The notes beneath the pieces were generated by a model. It worked only from the letters and a program-made list of their open reading frames with translations, was not told where the DNA came from and searched no databases. Both the position numbers and the translations under genes were made by a program. From an uncultured Bacteroidia bacterium (lineage in GTDB: Bacteria; Bacteroidota; Bacteroidia; Bacteroidales; UBA932), in NCBI GenBank assembly GCA_902768665.1, contig CACXMA010000009.1, forward strand, positions 75,879 through 139,878: a DNA stretch of 64,000 nt. Reading direction: 5' to 3'. Shown piece by piece: positions 1-9,130 of this stretch; position 1 is the stretch's first letter; the number at the start of each line of letters is the position of its first letter.

Positions 1-284
1 CCTACCGCGGCGCGACCCGCCACGATGTCGGCACCTTCATGCACCAGCCGACGCAGGCCATGGTCGGCGGCGCAGCCATCGCGACGAAATTCAAGATGAG
101 CGTCGTCTATATCCGCTGGACGAAGGTCAGACGCGACTTCTACACGCTGGAGTTCGTCCCGATCGCCCGGGACGCCTCCACGATGACCCCCGTTGAGATC
201 ATGCAAGCATTCTACCGCAACCTCCAGGAAGATCTCGAGCGTCAGAACGAGAACTACCTGTGGACGCACAAAAGATGGAAATAA
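1..284 (+). CDS. LpxL/HtrB-like lipid A acyltransferase (3' end only)
   Basis: This is the last 93 codons of a gene that starts before the window; the reading frame is open from base 3 to the TAA at 282-284. The C-terminus ends in NYLWTHKRWK, a close match to the end typical of bacterial lysophospholipid/lipid A acyltransferases of the LpxL/HtrB family, and a QPTQAMVGGAAIATKF segment upstream also fits. The family transfers a secondary acyl chain to lipid A (or an ornithine-type lipid in some Bacteroidetes) at the inner membrane. The catalytic HxxxxD box lies outside the window, so the exact substrate cannot be judged. The next gene starts four bases after the stop, so the two are probably cotranscribed. 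Confidence 0.8.
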   Translation, partial: YRGATRHDVGTFMHQPTQAMVGGAAIATKFKMSVVYIRWTKVRRDFYTLEFVPIARDASTMTPVEIMQAFYRNLQEDLERQNENYLWTHKRWK

Positions 285-288
285 CCCC

Positions 289-1299
289 ATGAGAAGATTC
301 CTACTCAGCACAGCCCTCGGAGTGCTGCTCGCCGGCCTCAGCGCCGCCGCCCAGGGAACCGTCAGTTACAGTCTCCCCCGCACGGCCCTCACCCTTACGG
401 TGACGGTCGAGCGCGAGAGCTTTTTCGCCGGCCCCTATGCCCGCTACGCCCAGAAGTACCTCGGTATCAGCGCCGCGCAGGCGGACGCCGTCCGCTATGA
501 GATCCTTGACATGCGCCTGACCCCGAGCCTGGAAGCCGACCCGGCCGCCCGTTTTACCGTCAGCGCCCGCGCTGCGGAAAAACTCCTGCAGCTGACCGCC
601 CAGGGGCTGGTCTCCACCGGTCTCGGCGAGACGACGGAAAGCACCGCCTGGCACTTCGACGGCAAGGGCGGAAAGGACTTCTCGTCCCGCGGCGTGAGCT
701 CGAACCTCACCTCCGTGACGACGACCCTCTACAAACGCGAGAAAAACGACACGAGCTTCAACCGCGTCGCCGTCCACCAGAGCCGCGTCGTCTCCAAGCC
801 CCTCGACCAGCGCGCCGAGGAAGCCGCCGAGAAGCTACTCGAGCTGCGGGAGACCCGCCTCGACATCCTTTCCGGCAGCACGGACGGGGATTTCAGCGGA
901 GAGGCGCTCGGTGCGGCGGTGCGTGAAATCGCCGCCCTCGAGGACGAATACCTCTCGCTGTTCACGGGCTACAGCGTCCGCGAGCGCCAGACCCTCAGTT
1001 TCGACCTCATCCCTTCCGGCGGGGCCAAACGCAGCGTCCAGGTCGCCTTCCGGCTCTCCGAGGAGGATGGCCTGCTGAGCGCCGACAACCTCTCCGGACA
1101 GCCTTTCACCATCGAATACGAGCCCGAGGCCCGCGCCGAAGACGAGACGCCGGACCCGAAATTCAAGGGCGAGTATATCCGCTACCGCATCCCCGCCGTC
1201 TGCCGGATCCGTATCTCCGACGGCGTGAAGACCTATCTGACGGCCCGCGTCCCCATCGCACAGAAGGGGCACACGGCCCTCATCCCTCTCGGAAAATAA
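289..1299 (+). CDS. DUF4831 family secreted protein
   Basis: This 336-residue protein has a signal peptide (MRRFLLSTALGVLLAGLSAAAQG), so it is exported. The rest resembles the Bacteroidetes family DUF4831, whose function is unknown: a YSLPRTALTLTV opening, then a beta-rich body. The ATG at 289 is chosen because it opens the signal peptide and lies four bases after the previous stop; an upstream in-frame start at 193 would run through the acyltransferase gene. No catalytic motif is visible. It may share a transcript with the acyltransferase gene in front of it, and an envelope role is plausible, but nothing in the sequence says what it does. Confidence 0.75.
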   Translation: MRRFLLSTALGVLLAGLSAAAQGTVSYSLPRTALTLTVTVERESFFAGPYARYAQKYLGISAAQADAVRYEILDMRLTPSLEADPAARFTVSARAAEKLLQLTAQGLVSTGLGETTESTAWHFDGKGGKDFSSRGVSSNLTSVTTTLYKREKNDTSFNRVAVHQSRVVSKPLDQRAEEAAEKLLELRETRLDILSGSTDGDFSGEALGAAVREIAALEDEYLSLFTGYSVRERQTLSFDLIPSGGAKRSVQVAFRLSEEDGLLSADNLSGQPFTIEYEPEARAEDETPDPKFKGEYIRYRIPAVCRIRISDGVKTYLTARVPIAQKGHTALIPLGK

Positions 1300-1326
1300 A
1301 CTATAACACATATTAATAACACTGCC

Positions 1327-2781
1327 ATGAGCATTGCCAACCTCAAACCCGAAATCGTCTGGAAGAACTTCTACAACCTGACGCAGATCCCGCGTCCTTC
1401 CAAGCACGAAGAAAAAGTCATCGAATACCTCTATAACTGGGGTAAGGCGCACGGTCTCGAGACCATCAAGGACGAGACCGGCAACATCATCATCCGCAAG
1501 GGCGCTACGCCCGGCTTCGAGAACCGCCGCGGCGTGATTCTCCAGGGCCACATGGATATGGTGCCGCAGAAGACGGCCGACTCCCCCCACGACTTCCTGA
1601 AGGACCCGATCAACGCCTATGTAGACGGCGAATGGGTCACCGCGGACCGCACCACCCTCGGTGCCGACAACGGCATCGGCGTGGCCATGGGCCTTGCCGT
1701 CCTCGAGGATGAAAGCATCCAGCACGGTCCCGTCGAGGTCCTCGTGACCTACGACGAAGAGACGGGCATGACCGGCGCGAACGAGCTCCGTCCCGGCGTC
1801 CTGAAGGGCGACATCCTCATCAATCTCGACTCCGAGGACGAGGGCGAGCTCTGCGTGGGCTGCGCCGGCGGTCTCGACGCCGAGGCCGACTGGAAGCTGC
1901 GCAAAGTCGCCGTTCCCGCCGGTTATAAAGGCCTGAGAGTCAAGGTTTCCGGTCTCCAGGGCGGTCACTCCGGCATGGACATCTCCCTCTACAGGGCCAA
2001 CGCCAACAAGGTCGTCTGCCGCATCCTCCTCCCGCTGATGGAGAACTTCGGCGCGAAGGTCGTCAGCTTCACGGGCGGCTCGCTCCGCAACGCCATCCCG
2101 TTCGAGGCCGTGGCCGAAATCGTCCTTCCGAAGGAGAATATCGAGGTCGCAGGGCGCCTGATCGACAATGTCTTCGCCGAGGTCAAGGCCGAGTACGCCG
2201 AGTCCGACCCGTCCGCCGCACTCGAGGTCGAGGATATCCCCGCCGCGAAGTATTACCTCCAGAACGGCGTCATGCTGAACGCCGTCAAGGCCATGATCGC
2301 CTGCCCCTCGGGCGTCATCCGCATGAGCCGCTCGATGGAAGGCCTCACCGAGACCTCCATCAACATGGCCATCGTCCGGACCGAGCGCGGCCACATCAAG
2401 GTCCATTCCCTGATGCGCAGCGCCGTCGACAGCGCCAAGGCCGACCTCGCCGAGCGCGTCCGCTGCGTCTTCGAGCTAGCCGGAGCCAAGGTCTCCTTCG
2501 CCGGCGGCTACAGCGGCTGGCGTCCGAAACTCGACACCCCGATGAACAAAGTGATGATGGAGCAGTTCGAGAAGGTCTACGGCCACCCGATGAAGATCAT
2601 GGCGACCCACGGCGGCCTCGAGTGCGCCATCATGGGTGCCAAGTACCCCAACTGGGAAATGGTCTCCGTCGGCCCGACCATCCGCTACCCCCACTCCCCC
2701 GACGAGCGCGTCAACATCGCCTCCGTCGAGCGCACCTGGGACTACCTCAAGGCCGTTTTAGCGAATATTCCCGTAAAGTAA
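1327..2781 (+). CDS. pepD: Aminoacyl-histidine dipeptidase (peptidase M20C)
   Basis: A 484-residue cytosolic di-zinc peptidase that cleaves dipeptides such as Xaa-His. The M20 metal-site motifs are clear: GHMDMVP with His75/Asp77, GADNGIG with Asp114 as bridging ligand, and YDEETGMTGA with the general-base/ligand pair Glu144-Glu145. A lid domain occupies roughly residues 200-390, and a late His lies in the TIRYPHSPDERV segment. Length matches the family. It is followed six bases later by a POT peptide transporter, so the pair looks like an import-and-hydrolyse module for small peptides. Confidence 0.95.
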   Translation: MSIANLKPEIVWKNFYNLTQIPRPSKHEEKVIEYLYNWGKAHGLETIKDETGNIIIRKGATPGFENRRGVILQGHMDMVPQKTADSPHDFLKDPINAYVDGEWVTADRTTLGADNGIGVAMGLAVLEDESIQHGPVEVLVTYDEETGMTGANELRPGVLKGDILINLDSEDEGELCVGCAGGLDAEADWKLRKVAVPAGYKGLRVKVSGLQGGHSGMDISLYRANANKVVCRILLPLMENFGAKVVSFTGGSLRNAIPFEAVAEIVLPKENIEVAGRLIDNVFAEVKAEYAESDPSAALEVEDIPAAKYYLQNGVMLNAVKAMIACPSGVIRMSRSMEGLTETSINMAIVRTERGHIKVHSLMRSAVDSAKADLAERVRCVFELAGAKVSFAGGYSGWRPKLDTPMNKVMMEQFEKVYGHPMKIMATHGGLECAIMGAKYPNWEMVSVGPTIRYPHSPDERVNIASVERTWDYLKAVLANIPVK

Positions 2782-2787
2782 TAAGAT

Positions 2788-4560
2788 ATGTTCAAAGGAC
2801 AACCCAAGGGACTCTTCCCTCTCGCGCTGGCCAATACCGGTGAACGCTTTGGCTACTACACGATGATCGCTGTCTTCGCCCTGTTCCTGAAGGCCAACTT
2901 CGGCCTCAGCGCGGGCACAGCCGGTCTCATTTACAGTACTTTCCTCGGTCTGGTGTATTTCCTCCCGCTCGTGGGCGGCATCCTCGCCGACAAATTCGGT
3001 TTCGGCAAGATGGTCGTGATCGGCATCTCCGTGATGTTCTTCGGCTATCTCTTCCTGTCCATCCCGATGGGAGGAGGGACGACCGCCCTGCTCTTCATGA
3101 TGCTGGCGCTGGCGCTGATCAGTTTCGGCACCGGCCTCTTCAAGGGCAACCTGCAGGTTATGGTCGGTAACCTCTACGACGATCCGCAGTACGCCGAGAA
3201 ACGAGACTCCGGCTTTTCCCTCTTCTACATGGCCATCAACATCGGCGCCCTTTTCGCCCCGACCGCAGCCATCAAGATGAAGGAATGGGGCATGAGCATG
3301 GGCTGGAGCGAGAATACCTCCTACCATCTCTCCTTCGCCGTCGCCTGCGCTTCCCTGATCGTCTCCATCATCATCTACTACGCTTTCCGCAAGCTCTACC
3401 GCGACGTGGAAGGCGAGAAGAAGGGCGCGAAAGCCGCCGAAAAGGTCCAGGAACTCTCTCCGGAAGACACCAAGAAACGCATCGTGGCACTCTGCCTGGT
3501 GTTCCTCGTGGTCATTTTCTTCTGGATGGCCTTCCACCAGAACGGTCTGTCCCTGACCTACTTCGCCGATGAATTCACCGAGCGAAGCATCAGCGGCATC
3601 CCGAGCATGGCCTTTGACGTGGTGAACCTCGTGATGGTCATCGTGATCGTCTACGCGCTGTTCAGCCTCTTCGACAAGGAAACGCAGAAGAAAGGCAAAG
3701 TGATTTCCGGCCTCGCCATCGCCGCCGCACTCGGCGTCCTCTACTACAAGTCGACGATCGTTACCGGCAGCGTCCATGTCAGCGCCCCGATCTTCCAGCA
3801 GTTCAACCCGTTCTATGTCGTCGCCCTGACCCCGGTCTCCCTGGCCATCTTCGGCGGTCTCGCCAAGAAGGGCAAGGAGCCGTCCGCTCCGCGTAAGATC
3901 GCATACGGCATGCTCGTTGCGGCCTGCGCCTTCGGCATCATGGCCTTCGCCTCCCTCGGCCTCAACAGCCCGAACAAGCAGAAAGAACTCGACCAGGCCG
4001 TCAAGGCCAAGACAGAACTCCTCGCCGCTGAAAAGAAAGCGGCCGAGAAGGCCCAGCCCGTCGCCATGGAGGATTATAAAGAAGAGACCATGACCATCGA
4101 GGAAATCGACGGAGAGTTCTACGTCACGGAAGAAACGCCGGCTGAAGAGCCCGCTGCCGTAGACGTGGCGGTCACCGAAGAGGCCCTTGACGAGGCTCCT
4201 GCCGAGATCATCGACCGTGACACCATCATCGCCGCAGGGGACGCCGCCGAAAAGGACCTGACCTTCGCCTCCCCGTTCGTGCTCGTGCTGATTTATCTCA
4301 TCCTGACCTTCGGCGAGCTGCTGCTCAGCCCGATGGGTATCTCCTTCGTCTCGAAGGTCGCCCCGCCGAAGTACAAGGGTATGATGATGGGCGGCTGGTT
4401 CGTCGCCACGGCCATCGGCAACCTCCTTGTCAGCGTCGGCGGCTTCCTCTGGGGCGGCCTGCCGCTGTGGAGCGTCTGGTGCGTGTTCCTCACGCTGTGC
4501 CTCCTCTCCGCCGCGTTCATGTTCATCATGATGAAAAAGCTCGAGGACGCAACCAAGTAA
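2788..4560 (+). CDS. POT/PTR2 family proton-coupled di-/tripeptide transporter
   Basis: A 590-residue inner-membrane MFS transporter of the proton-dependent oligopeptide family. The first helix carries NTGERFGYYTM, the Bacteroidetes form of the ExxERFxYY motif, with Asn in place of the first Glu; FYMAINIGALFAP matches the PTR2 signature. Some 12-14 membrane helices are visible. Residues about 392-494 form a hydrophilic insert, Lys/Ala-rich at first and then strongly acidic (many Glu), before the last helices; this lengthens the protein beyond the usual 450-500 residues and probably lies in the cytosol. It follows pepD by six bases, which supports a shared role in peptide nutrition. Confidence 0.92.
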   Translation: MFKGQPKGLFPLALANTGERFGYYTMIAVFALFLKANFGLSAGTAGLIYSTFLGLVYFLPLVGGILADKFGFGKMVVIGISVMFFGYLFLSIPMGGGTTALLFMMLALALISFGTGLFKGNLQVMVGNLYDDPQYAEKRDSGFSLFYMAINIGALFAPTAAIKMKEWGMSMGWSENTSYHLSFAVACASLIVSIIIYYAFRKLYRDVEGEKKGAKAAEKVQELSPEDTKKRIVALCLVFLVVIFFWMAFHQNGLSLTYFADEFTERSISGIPSMAFDVVNLVMVIVIVYALFSLFDKETQKKGKVISGLAIAAALGVLYYKSTIVTGSVHVSAPIFQQFNPFYVVALTPVSLAIFGGLAKKGKEPSAPRKIAYGMLVAACAFGIMAFASLGLNSPNKQKELDQAVKAKTELLAAEKKAAEKAQPVAMEDYKEETMTIEEIDGEFYVTEETPAEEPAAVDVAVTEEALDEAPAEIIDRDTIIAAGDAAEKDLTFASPFVLVLIYLILTFGELLLSPMGISFVSKVAPPKYKGMMMGGWFVATAIGNLLVSVGGFLWGGLPLWSVWCVFLTLCLLSAAFMFIMMKKLEDATK

Positions 4561-4572
4561 ACTACACCCTCC

Positions 4573-5154
4573 ATGCCGAGAATGTATATCATATCCGGCT
4601 GCAACGGAAGCGGCAAGACGACGGCATCCTACTCGATGCTGCCCGAGATTTTCGACTGCAGCCAGTATGTCAACTCGGATGAATTCGCCAAAAGCATCGC
4701 CCCCTTCAATCCGGAGGGGGCGTATGTGGCGGCGAGCCGCCTGATGCTGCTCAAGACGCAGTTCCTGTTCCGCAGGAAGGCGGATTTCTGCATCGAGACG
4801 ACCCTCGCGACGCGCTCCCTCCTCAAGATGGTGAAGGACGCCCAGGCGCAGGGCTACTTCGTCACGGTGCTCTATTTCTGGCTGCGCTCGGCCGACCTCG
4901 CGATCGAGCGCGTACGGTCCAGGGTCGCCGCGGGCGGCCACAACGTACCCGAGGAAACGATCCGGCGCCGCTACAAGAGCGGGCAGAAGTACTTCTTCGA
5001 AGACTACGCGCCCCTTTGCGACCGCTGGATCCTGGCGGACAACTCTGTGCCCCCGTTCCGCGAAATCGCGCAGGGGACCAAGGGCGGGAACGCGACCATC
5101 GTCAAGGATCCCGAGCTCTACGAGAGCATCCGCCGCTTTGCACTGGAAGATTGA
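4573..5154 (+). CDS. Zeta-toxin-like P-loop kinase/ATPase
   Basis: A 193-residue P-loop protein. The Walker A motif GCNGSGKTT is at residues 8-16, and the following layout (a conserved NSDEFAKSIAPFNPEGAYVAASRLML block, then FCIETTLATRS) is that of small zeta-toxin-like proteins of COG4185. Zeta toxins phosphorylate UDP-N-acetylglucosamine, but many stand-alone homologues are of unknown function. No epsilon-type antitoxin gene is next to it, and it overlaps tldD by one base (TGATG), so it looks like a housekeeping operon member. A role as toxin is not supported by context. Confidence 0.75.
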   Translation: MPRMYIISGCNGSGKTTASYSMLPEIFDCSQYVNSDEFAKSIAPFNPEGAYVAASRLMLLKTQFLFRRKADFCIETTLATRSLLKMVKDAQAQGYFVTVLYFWLRSADLAIERVRSRVAAGGHNVPEETIRRRYKSGQKYFFEDYAPLCDRWILADNSVPPFREIAQGTKGGNATIVKDPELYESIRRFALED

Positions 5155-6608
5155 TGATACACGATAAGTCGCACTATTTCAACCTCTTCTCCGTGGAGAG
5201 ACCGCTGCTGGAAAAGCTCGTTGCAACGAGCCTTGCAAGCGGCGGAGACTGGTGTGACCTCTTTTTTGAGAACACCACCTACGGCCAGTTCTCCCTCCGC
5301 GACGGGGCGGTGACCTCGGGCGGGCTCCACGCCGACTACGGCGTCGGCATCCGCGTGCTCAGCGGGGAGAAGACCGGCTATGCCTATTCCGAAACCACCC
5401 GTCCGGAGGACATGATGGCCGCAGCCCGCGCCGCCGCGGCGATTACGCGGAACACCGTCCGCGTCGGCGCAACCGTTACGGAACGGGACGTCGCTACCCG
5501 CCGGCTCTACAGCGGCGAGCCCAATCCCGCCGCGGACCGCTATCCCGTGCGGATCCACTGGCGCAGCTGCGACCCTTCCGTCATGGTTTCGTTCCTGGAG
5601 CGGCTCGAGACCGCGATCCGGGCCAGGGACACGCGCATCGTCAAGGTCATGGCCTCGCTGGCCTGGCAGGTGACGGACGTGCTGATGTTCAACAGTCTCG
5701 GGGAGCTCAAATACGACACCCGCCCGCTCGCGAGCGTGAGTGCGACGGTCATCTTCGCTCGCGGCGGCCGCCGCGAGCGCCAGACCGTGTCGAAGAGCTG
5801 GCGCATGGGCGTGGAGATGCTCTCCGACTCTCTCATCGCGGAGATGGCCGAAGAAGCCGTCCGCGGCATCGACGCCCTCTTCGAGGCAGGCCGTCCTAAG
5901 GGTGGAAAGATGCCGGTCGTGATGGCCGCCGGCGCCTCGGGCATCCTGCTCCATGAGGCCATGGGCCATGCCTTCGAGGCCGATTTCAACCGAAAGGGCC
6001 AGTCGGTCTTCAGCGATCGTATGGGCCGGCAGATCTGCGGAAAAGGCATTTCCATCCTCGACGACGCCACCATCCCCGCCTGCCGCGGCTCCCTCAACTA
6101 CGACGACGAGGGCGTGCCCGGGCAGAAGACCTATATGGTGGAGGACGGCGTGCTGACCTCCTACCTCCACGACAGGATCAGCGCGCGCAGCTACGGCGTC
6201 GCTCCGACCGGAAACGGCCGCCGCGAGTCGTTCCGCTACGCCCCTATCCCGCGCATGCGGGCGACCTACATGGACGGGGGCGCCTATGCACCGGAGGAGA
6301 TTCTCGCCTCGGTCCGGGAAGGCATTTACGTAGAGCAGTTCGCCAACGGGCAGGTCAAGATCGGAGAGGGCGATTTCACCTTCTTCGTCAAGAGCGGTTT
6401 CCTCATCGAAAACGGCCGTCTGACACGCCCGGTAAAGGATATCAACATCATCGGCAACGGTCCCGAGGCCCTCGCGGACATCACCATGGTCGGCAACGAC
6501 CCCAAGGTGGACGACGGCGCATGGACCTGCGGAAAGGAACAGAGCGCTCCGGTCTCCTGCGGCATCCCGACCGTGCTGGTTCGTTCTCTGACTGTCGGAG
6601 GAGAATAA
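5154..6608 (+). CDS. tldD: TldD family metalloprotease subunit
   Basis: A 484-residue member of the TldD/PmbA (peptidase U62) family. The active-site motif HEAMGH (HExxxH) begins near residue 267, followed by EADF. TldD and TldE form a heterodimeric zinc protease that removes leader peptides from some ribosomally made peptides and degrades unfolded peptides. The start ATG at 5154 overlaps the previous stop; the protein begins MIHDKSHYFNLF, and longer starts would run through the upstream gene. The tldE-like partner follows after 84 bases. Confidence 0.92.
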   Translation: MIHDKSHYFNLFSVERPLLEKLVATSLASGGDWCDLFFENTTYGQFSLRDGAVTSGGLHADYGVGIRVLSGEKTGYAYSETTRPEDMMAAARAAAAITRNTVRVGATVTERDVATRRLYSGEPNPAADRYPVRIHWRSCDPSVMVSFLERLETAIRARDTRIVKVMASLAWQVTDVLMFNSLGELKYDTRPLASVSATVIFARGGRRERQTVSKSWRMGVEMLSDSLIAEMAEEAVRGIDALFEAGRPKGGKMPVVMAAGASGILLHEAMGHAFEADFNRKGQSVFSDRMGRQICGKGISILDDATIPACRGSLNYDDEGVPGQKTYMVEDGVLTSYLHDRISARSYGVAPTGNGRRESFRYAPIPRMRATYMDGGAYAPEEILASVREGIYVEQFANGQVKIGEGDFTFFVKSGFLIENGRLTRPVKDINIIGNGPEALADITMVGNDPKVDDGAWTCGKEQSAPVSCGIPTVLVRSLTVGGE

Positions 6609-6655
6609 GGCCGTTGAATGGAAGTAATTGATTATTAGGAAATTAAATGAATTAA

Positions 6656-6672
6656 CCTCCTTCAAAAGGAGG
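6656..6672 (+). promoter_or_regulatory. Hairpin enclosing an AAGGAGG Shine-Dalgarno-like sequence
   Basis: CCTCCTT (6656-6662), a three-base loop CAA, and AAGGAGG (6666-6672) form a perfect 7-bp stem just upstream of the tldE start. Folded, the stem would hide a perfect anti-16S sequence. It may act as a translation switch, a small transcript hairpin, or chance; Bacteroidetes rarely rely on Shine-Dalgarno pairing, so the function is uncertain. Confidence 0.4.
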
Positions 6673-6692
6673 ATAGCATAATAGATAAAACA

Positions 6693-8069
6693 GTGAGTAG
6701 CAGCGAGTTACATTCAACGCAATCGGGAACTTTGAGCGACGTGGAAGTGGCGCTGGCGGAAAAGGCGCTGGTGATGGCCCGGGAAGCGGGTGCATCGGCC
6801 TGCCGCGTGACGCTCAGCAAGAGCGTGCTTGATCTGGCGGGGACCCTGGACGGGGCCCTCGACAAGGTTACGCACTGTCTCGACCGCTCGCTCTCGATCG
6901 TGCTGTTTGTCGACGGACGATACGGCTCCTTCTCGACCAACAAGTTGGACGAGCAGGACCTGCGCCCGTTCATCGGCAAGGCGGTGCAGACCGTCCGGCT
7001 GCTGACCGAGGACCCGCACCGGAGCCTGCCGGCGCCGGATCGCATTGCCCGGGACAGCGTCCGGGGCGACGAGACAAAGTGCTGGGATCCCGAGGGCTAT
7101 GCGGCCGTCTCCGCGGACTGGCTCGTGGAAACGGCCCTTGCCGATGCCGTGACGGGGCATTTCGAAGATCCGGGCTTCACGCTCGTATCGGAGGAGGGCG
7201 AGCTTTCCGTGACCGTGTCGGAGAGCCTGCTGCTCGACTCGAACGGGGCCCGCTGCCGCTGCAAGGATACCCTCTTTGAGTATGGCGTCGAGGTGACGCT
7301 GCAGGATAACGCCACGGGCGAAAAGATCAGCGGCTACTGGTGGGATTCTTCCCCCTGGCTGGCACGGCTCGACCACGCCTGCTGCGGGGCCATCGCCGTG
7401 AAACGGGCTCTCGCCGCCGCCGGCGCCTCCCCCGCCCCGACCGGGCGTTATACGATGGCAGTGAGCACGGAATGCATGGGCAAACTCGTGACGCCGCTCA
7501 CCTCCGCCCTCGGCGGCTTCGCGCTGCAGCAGCGGAATTCCTTCCTGGAGGAGAGCCTCGGGAAGAAACTTTTCTCGGAGAAGCTGACGCTGCTCGACGA
7601 GCCGCGCGTACCGGGTGTCAACGGCGCGAGACTCTACGACAGCGAAGGGGTTGCGACGGTGAACGGCCCCATCATCGGGAGCGGCACCGTCCGTACCTAT
7701 TTTATCAATACCTATATAGCCTCGAAGATGGGCGTCGCACCGACCGTGGAGGATGCGATGCGGCCCGTGCTGGTGCCGACCCGTCCCGGCGTGACGCTGG
7801 AAGACTGGGCCTCGGAGGCGCCGGAGGGCGCCATCATCGTCGACGGCTTCAACGGCGGCAACCACAACGGCGCGACGGGCGACTTCTCCTATGGGATCGA
7901 AGGACGCATCCGCCGCGGCGGGAAATGGCTGCCCGTCAAGGAAATGCTCATCACCGGCAACTTCCTGCAGCTGTGGGCCTCGGTGGCGGATGTCCTCGAC
8001 GACGCCCGCCCCTGCAGCCCGAAGTCGCTGCCGTCGGTGGTGTTTGAAAACGTAGACTTCAGCGGATGA
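6693..8069 (+). CDS. tldE: TldE/PmbA family subunit, partner of TldD
   Basis: A 458-residue TldD/PmbA family protein. It lacks the HExxxH motif, as expected for the non-catalytic TldE/PmbA half of the heterodimer, and carries the late family blocks GVNGARLYDSEGVAT and GAIIVDGFNGGNHNGATGDFSYGIEG. The start is unclear. GTG at 6693 is the first conventional codon; an in-frame ATA at 6681 sits nine bases after the AAGGAGG hairpin arm and would add four residues. Together with tldD it should form the peptide-processing protease. Its stop overlaps the next ATG by four bases. Confidence 0.9.
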   Translation: MSSSELHSTQSGTLSDVEVALAEKALVMAREAGASACRVTLSKSVLDLAGTLDGALDKVTHCLDRSLSIVLFVDGRYGSFSTNKLDEQDLRPFIGKAVQTVRLLTEDPHRSLPAPDRIARDSVRGDETKCWDPEGYAAVSADWLVETALADAVTGHFEDPGFTLVSEEGELSVTVSESLLLDSNGARCRCKDTLFEYGVEVTLQDNATGEKISGYWWDSSPWLARLDHACCGAIAVKRALAAAGASPAPTGRYTMAVSTECMGKLVTPLTSALGGFALQQRNSFLEESLGKKLFSEKLTLLDEPRVPGVNGARLYDSEGVATVNGPIIGSGTVRTYFINTYIASKMGVAPTVEDAMRPVLVPTRPGVTLEDWASEAPEGAIIVDGFNGGNHNGATGDFSYGIEGRIRRGGKWLPVKEMLITGNFLQLWASVADVLDDARPCSPKSLPSVVFENVDFSG

Positions 8070-9127
8070 AAGTATCGGTCGTCATATTGAACTGGAACAC
8101 GAAAGAGTATCTTCGGCAGTTCCTTCCGGGGGTCATCGCTTCGACGATGGGCCTCGACGGGGAGGTGGTGGTCGCGGACAGCGCTTCGACGGACGGTTCG
8201 AAGGAGATGATGGCTTCGCTCTTCCCCGGGGTCCGGCTCATCCCGCTGGAGCAGAATTTCGGCTTCACGGGCGGCTACAACCGAGCCCTGGAACAGATTG
8301 ACGCCGAGTATGCCGTCCTGCTGAACTCCGACGTGGAGGTGCCGCAGGACTGGCTGGGGCCGCTGGTGGAATGGATGGACAGCCACCCGGACTGCGCGGC
8401 CTGCGGACCGAAGCTCCACAGCTACGCCGACCGCGACCGCTTCGAATATGCCGGTGCCGCGGGCGGACGGATCGACCGCTACGGCTATCCCTTCTGCCGC
8501 GGGCGGGTGCTATCCTATCTGGAAACGGACCGCGGACAGTACGACAAACCGGCGGACGTGCTCTGGGTCACAGGCGCCTGCCTGATGGTCCGGATGAACG
8601 TGTGGCGGGCCCTCGGCGGCCTGGACGACCGCTTTTTCGCCCACATGGAGGAAATCGACCTCTGCTGGCGGATGCAGCTCGCGGGCTGGAAGGTGACGGT
8701 GGTGCCGGCGTCGACCGTCTGGCATGTAGGCGGCGGGACGCTCCCGAAGGAATCCCCCTTCAAGCTCCTGCTCAACTACCGCAACAACCTCCTGCTGCTG
8801 GAGAACAATCTCGCCCGGACGCTGGCCCTGCGCATGCGCCCGGAACAGGCGCTCCGGCAGGCCCGGCGGCGGATATTCTGGCGGAAGGTGTGGGACGGCT
8901 GCAGTGCGCTGATATACTTTTTCACCCTTCGCTGGCGCTCGGTCGGGGCGGTCTGCAAGGCCCACCGCGAATACCGGCGGCTGCGGCGGAGAGAGACGCC
9001 GGCGGACATCCTCGCCTGGCGGGCGACCCTCCCGGAGAAAGTGACGATACAAGGAATGTACAACGGCTGGCTGATTCCCCAGGCCCTTCTCAAGGGCCGG
9101 AAGGTGTTCGCCGCCTTAGAACGATAG
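8066..9127 (+). CDS. Family 2 glycosyltransferase
   Basis: A 353-residue GT-A fold glycosyltransferase. It opens with VSVVILNWNTKEYL, has the nucleotide-sugar/metal site LLNSDVEVP near residue 93, and a later DDRFFAHMEEIDLCWR acceptor block, which together resemble rhamnosyltransferase-type GT2 enzymes of the cell surface. One hydrophobic stretch near residue 285 (CSALIYFFTL) could anchor it. It overlaps tldE by ATGA and precedes trkA by three bases. It is far from the polysaccharide operon at 20-33 kb, so its acceptor is unknown. Confidence 0.88.
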   Translation: MKVSVVILNWNTKEYLRQFLPGVIASTMGLDGEVVVADSASTDGSKEMMASLFPGVRLIPLEQNFGFTGGYNRALEQIDAEYAVLLNSDVEVPQDWLGPLVEWMDSHPDCAACGPKLHSYADRDRFEYAGAAGGRIDRYGYPFCRGRVLSYLETDRGQYDKPADVLWVTGACLMVRMNVWRALGGLDDRFFAHMEEIDLCWRMQLAGWKVTVVPASTVWHVGGGTLPKESPFKLLLNYRNNLLLLENNLARTLALRMRPEQALRQARRRIFWRKVWDGCSALIYFFTLRWRSVGAVCKAHREYRRLRRRETPADILAWRATLPEKVTIQGMYNGWLIPQALLKGRKVFAALER

Positions 9128-9130
9128 CGT

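Noticed and set aside
4573-5154. Toxin-antitoxin locus
   Set aside because: No antitoxin-sized gene is adjacent and the gene overlaps a housekeeping peptidase gene.
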